Origin: Candidatus Aenigmatarchaeota archaeon
Lineage (GTDB): Archaea; Aenigmatarchaeota; Aenigmatarchaeia; GW2011-AR5
Direction: 5' to 3'
DNA length: 6,550 nucleotides
Assembly (NCBI GenBank): GCA_016202845.1
Contig: JACQNW010000059.1
Coordinates: 1 to 6,550, forward strand
In this document: positions 4,995 through 6,550 of the stretch, one piece after another
Numbering within the stretch: position 1 is the stretch's first letter
How the letters are laid out: each line of letters begins with the position of its first letter
Translations under genes and position numbers: made by a program
Notes under the pieces: model-generated
Databases searched by the model: none
What the model was told of the DNA's origin: nothing
What the model saw: the letters and a program-made list of their open reading frames with translations, nothing else

Positions 4995-6416
4995 ATGAAT
5001 GATGGAAAAAGCCCTTATTCTCATTATCTTATCGCGCTTGCGGTGATTGTTATTGCTGCCCTCGCGTTCGCTTATTCAGAAGGTTATGCGAGCGCCGGCA
5101 AGGCAACCGCGTATGCCGCGAACTCGACAAATACAACGTTTGATTTCAGCATCTCGGCAAGCCCGGCAGGCGCTTTGGTGGAGCAGGGCAAAACAGCATC
5201 GACAACTGCAACTGTAAAGCTAATAACAGGGCCTGCAGAAAAAGTCGTTCTTTCTTACACAAGATGCCCGCCGTCAGCGATGTGCTCGTTCGCGCCTTCA
5301 TCAGGCTTTCCTACCTATAATTCAACATTCAAGGTCGCAACAAAATTGTCCACGCCGCCAGGCACATACAGAATAATACTGACAGGAAAGGGCGGCAACA
5401 AAACAAAAAGCGCTATTTTTACGCTAACCGTCACGAAGAACTCGACAAACACGACATTTGACTTCTCTCTTTTTGCAAGCCCGTCGTCAGGATTTGTTGA
5501 GAAAGGCAAAAGCGTGTCGACTTCTATAAGCGCGATTTTGCTAAGCGGAACGCCTGAAACTGTTTCGCTTTCTCAAACAGGATGCCCAGCAGGCGCCGCA
5601 TGCACATTCACGCCTTCATCGGGAAAGCCTACATTTTCCTCCACGCTTGCAATAAATACGACAGCGTCAACGTCGCCGGGAACCTATTTAATAACCATAA
5701 AGGGCACGAGCCCTAGCAGGAGCAAAACAACAACGTATACGCTTACTGTTACAGGAAATGCGACAAATACAACGTTTGATTTCAGCATCTCGGCAAGCCC
5801 GGCAAGCGGAAGCGTTGCGCGAGGCGGCGCTGCAACAAGCACAACTACAGTAACATTGATAACAGGGCCGACACAAAACGTAACACTCTCGCGAACAGGA
5901 TGCCCTCCATCCTCTGCATGCACATTCGCGCCTTCATCGGGAAAGCCTACTTATACATCAACATTCAAAGTGACGACAACACTATCGACGCCGATAGGAA
6001 CATATCCTATTACAATCATAGGAACAAGTTCAGCAAAAACAATGGCAACAACTTATACATTGACCGTCACTAACATCAGCTGCGTAAGGGCAACCCCTGC
6101 GGTTGCAATCAGCCCGTTAGAACAATCAGGAACCTCCGGCAAGACGCTAAATTACACAACAACTGTTACAAACATGGACAGCAGCGGTTGCGGGAATTCG
6201 ACATTTGACATGACATATCTTATACCAGCTACATGGAGCGCTTCTTTCAGCCCGGCAAGCCTGGCAGTAAGCTCTGGCGCGTCAAAAACGACAACATTTT
6301 CAATAACATCAAGCACAAACTCTACAAAAGGAAATTACACATTCACAAACATAGCGACAAACAGAATATCGCCAACCTTCAAGGGAAGCGCAAACGCGAC
6401 ATACAAAGTAATATAG
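4995..6416 (+). CDS. Secreted or membrane-tethered repeat surface glycoprotein with Ig-like domains
   Basis: This 473-residue exported protein has a hydrophobic segment at about residues 11-27 after a short polar N terminus. AxA-type sites follow (YASA near 30-33, AYA near 39-41), so it may be cleaved or stay as an N-terminal anchor. Three tandem 106-residue units follow at 43-148, 149-254 and 255-360. Each opens with N-[SA]-T-N-T-T-F-D-F-S and ends TYTLTVT-like, with a C-P-x4-C pair at unit positions 49 and 55. They look like beta-sandwich Ig-like domains. Residues 361-473 resemble the NEW3-type domain found in surface proteins, with Cys363 and Cys398. All eight cysteines can pair, and I count 16 N-x-S/T sequons, as in heavily N-glycosylated archaeal S-layer or adhesin proteins. 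There is no C-terminal membrane helix. No enzymatic motif is seen. Sampled lines are near 50 percent GC against about 35-42 percent in argS, reflecting Ala/Thr/Gly-rich content or a different origin. It may serve in the cell coat or attachment; this is inference. Confidence 0.88.
   Translation: MNDGKSPYSHYLIALAVIVIAALAFAYSEGYASAGKATAYAANSTNTTFDFSISASPAGALVEQGKTASTTATVKLITGPAEKVVLSYTRCPPSAMCSFAPSSGFPTYNSTFKVATKLSTPPGTYRIILTGKGGNKTKSAIFTLTVTKNSTNTTFDFSLFASPSSGFVEKGKSVSTSISAILLSGTPETVSLSQTGCPAGAACTFTPSSGKPTFSSTLAINTTASTSPGTYLITIKGTSPSRSKTTTYTLTVTGNATNTTFDFSISASPASGSVARGGAATSTTTVTLITGPTQNVTLSRTGCPPSSACTFAPSSGKPTYTSTFKVTTTLSTPIGTYPITIIGTSSAKTMATTYTLTVTNISCVRATPAVAISPLEQSGTSGKTLNYTTTVTNMDSSGCGNSTFDMTYLIPATWSASFSPASLAVSSGASKTTTFSITSSTNSTKGNYTFTNIATNRISPTFKGSANATYKVI
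5121..6074 (+). repeat. Three tandem 318-bp coding repeats (106 codons each)
   Basis: The units start at 5121, 5439 and 5757, an exact 318-base period with no insertion or deletion. By hand count units 1 and 3 share 66 of 106 residues and units 2 and 3 share 59. Conserved anchors are the NxTNTTFDFS opening, the Cys-Pro/Cys pair, the FxPSSGxPT turn, the STxxGTY-x-I strand and the LTVT end. Confidence 0.9.
5125..5168 (+). repeat. 44-bp perfect direct repeat, first copy (second at 5761-5804)
   Basis: The 44 bases from 5125 recur without mismatch at 5761-5804, exactly two repeat units (636 bases) apart. Unit 2 differs at many positions in the corresponding stretch. Identity includes synonymous sites, although the two full units are only about 62 percent identical in protein. 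This points to a recent copying or conversion event between units 1 and 3. Confidence 0.85.
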
Positions 6417-6427
6417 CTTGCGCAGAT

Positions 6428-6550
6428 TCATCGTGCCAAAATAAATAATTCGCTTTCTTTGGCGAATAAGTGAGTTTCGTAAGCCGGGTCCTCATTTGTT
6501 ATTATTTCTTTTCCTATATACAATCCTTTCAATTTCTGCTTAAGCAATTC
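6428..6550 (-). CDS. 3' end of a convergent gene, unrecognised protein (partial)
   Basis: On the minus strand a frame is open from the window edge to a TGA at 6430-6428, giving 40 C-terminal residues that begin ELLKQKLKGLYIGKEIITNE and continue to FAKESELFILAR. The composition, rich in Lys and Glu with alternating hydrophobics, looks like ordinary cytoplasmic protein, and the frame converges on the surface-protein gene with 11 bases between stop codons, which fits the tight packing here. The start and most of the protein are outside the window. I do not recognise the family. A chance open frame of this length in this base composition is possible, so confidence is moderate. Confidence 0.5.
   Translation of the reverse strand, partial: ELLKQKLKGLYIGKEIITNEDPAYETHLFAKESELFILAR

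Noticed and set aside
6470..6510. Minus-strand GGACCCGGCTTAC resembling the 3' conserved region of RNase P RNA
   Set aside because: The match is short and imperfect, the partner P4 strand would lie outside the window, and the same bases form in-frame codons of an open minus-strand reading frame.
1..6550. Defence, toxin-antitoxin, CRISPR or mobile-element system
   Set aside because: No transposase, nuclease, repeat-spacer array, toxin-antitoxin pair or terminal inverted repeat is visible; the genes are translation factors, small unknowns and a surface protein.

Overview
The window reads as a piece of a small, gene-dense archaeal genome, most likely from the DPANN group (Diapherotrites or Micrarchaeota-like; the phylum is an inference). 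Three genes are of archaeal type: a short arginyl-tRNA synthetase, a YchF-type GTPase with an NKMD G4 motif and a C-terminal TGS domain, and a zinc-ribbon plus KH RNA-binding protein of the archaeal NusA-like kind. Six of the seven start codons whose upstream DNA is in the window have an A/T-rich TATA-like box about 24-28 bases upstream and no well-placed Shine-Dalgarno sequence. This suggests mostly leaderless mRNAs. TGA acts as an ordinary stop.

Layout: a four-helix membrane protein (11-349, +) is followed by an inverted repeat and then a small coiled-coil protein of unknown function (443-859, +). This converges, with a 6-base gap, on a minus-strand block: a 115-aa unrecognised protein (866-1213), the Zn-ribbon/KH protein (1289-1792), and the YchF-type GTPase (2024-3256). 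The 231-base gap between the last two is the longest spacer here. It holds inverted repeats and a minus-strand T-rich tract, and may be a long 3' UTR or a small RNA. A 50-base divergent promoter region separates the GTPase from argS (3307-4959, +). After argS comes a large secreted protein (4995-6416, +) with three exact-period 106-residue Ig-like repeats and one further beta-sandwich-like domain. The window ends in the 3' part of a convergent minus-strand gene (6428-6550).

Functionally, the middle of the window is a translation and RNA neighbourhood: KH protein, ribosome-associated GTPase and ArgRS, each with its own promoter. The surface protein is a separate unit with 16 N-glycosylation sequons and eight cysteines that can pair. 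No CRISPR array, tRNA, rRNA, insertion sequence or recognisable defence system is visible. The less ordinary observations are the symmetric divergent promoter, the repeat structure of the surface protein, the structured spacer and the two small genes of unknown function.
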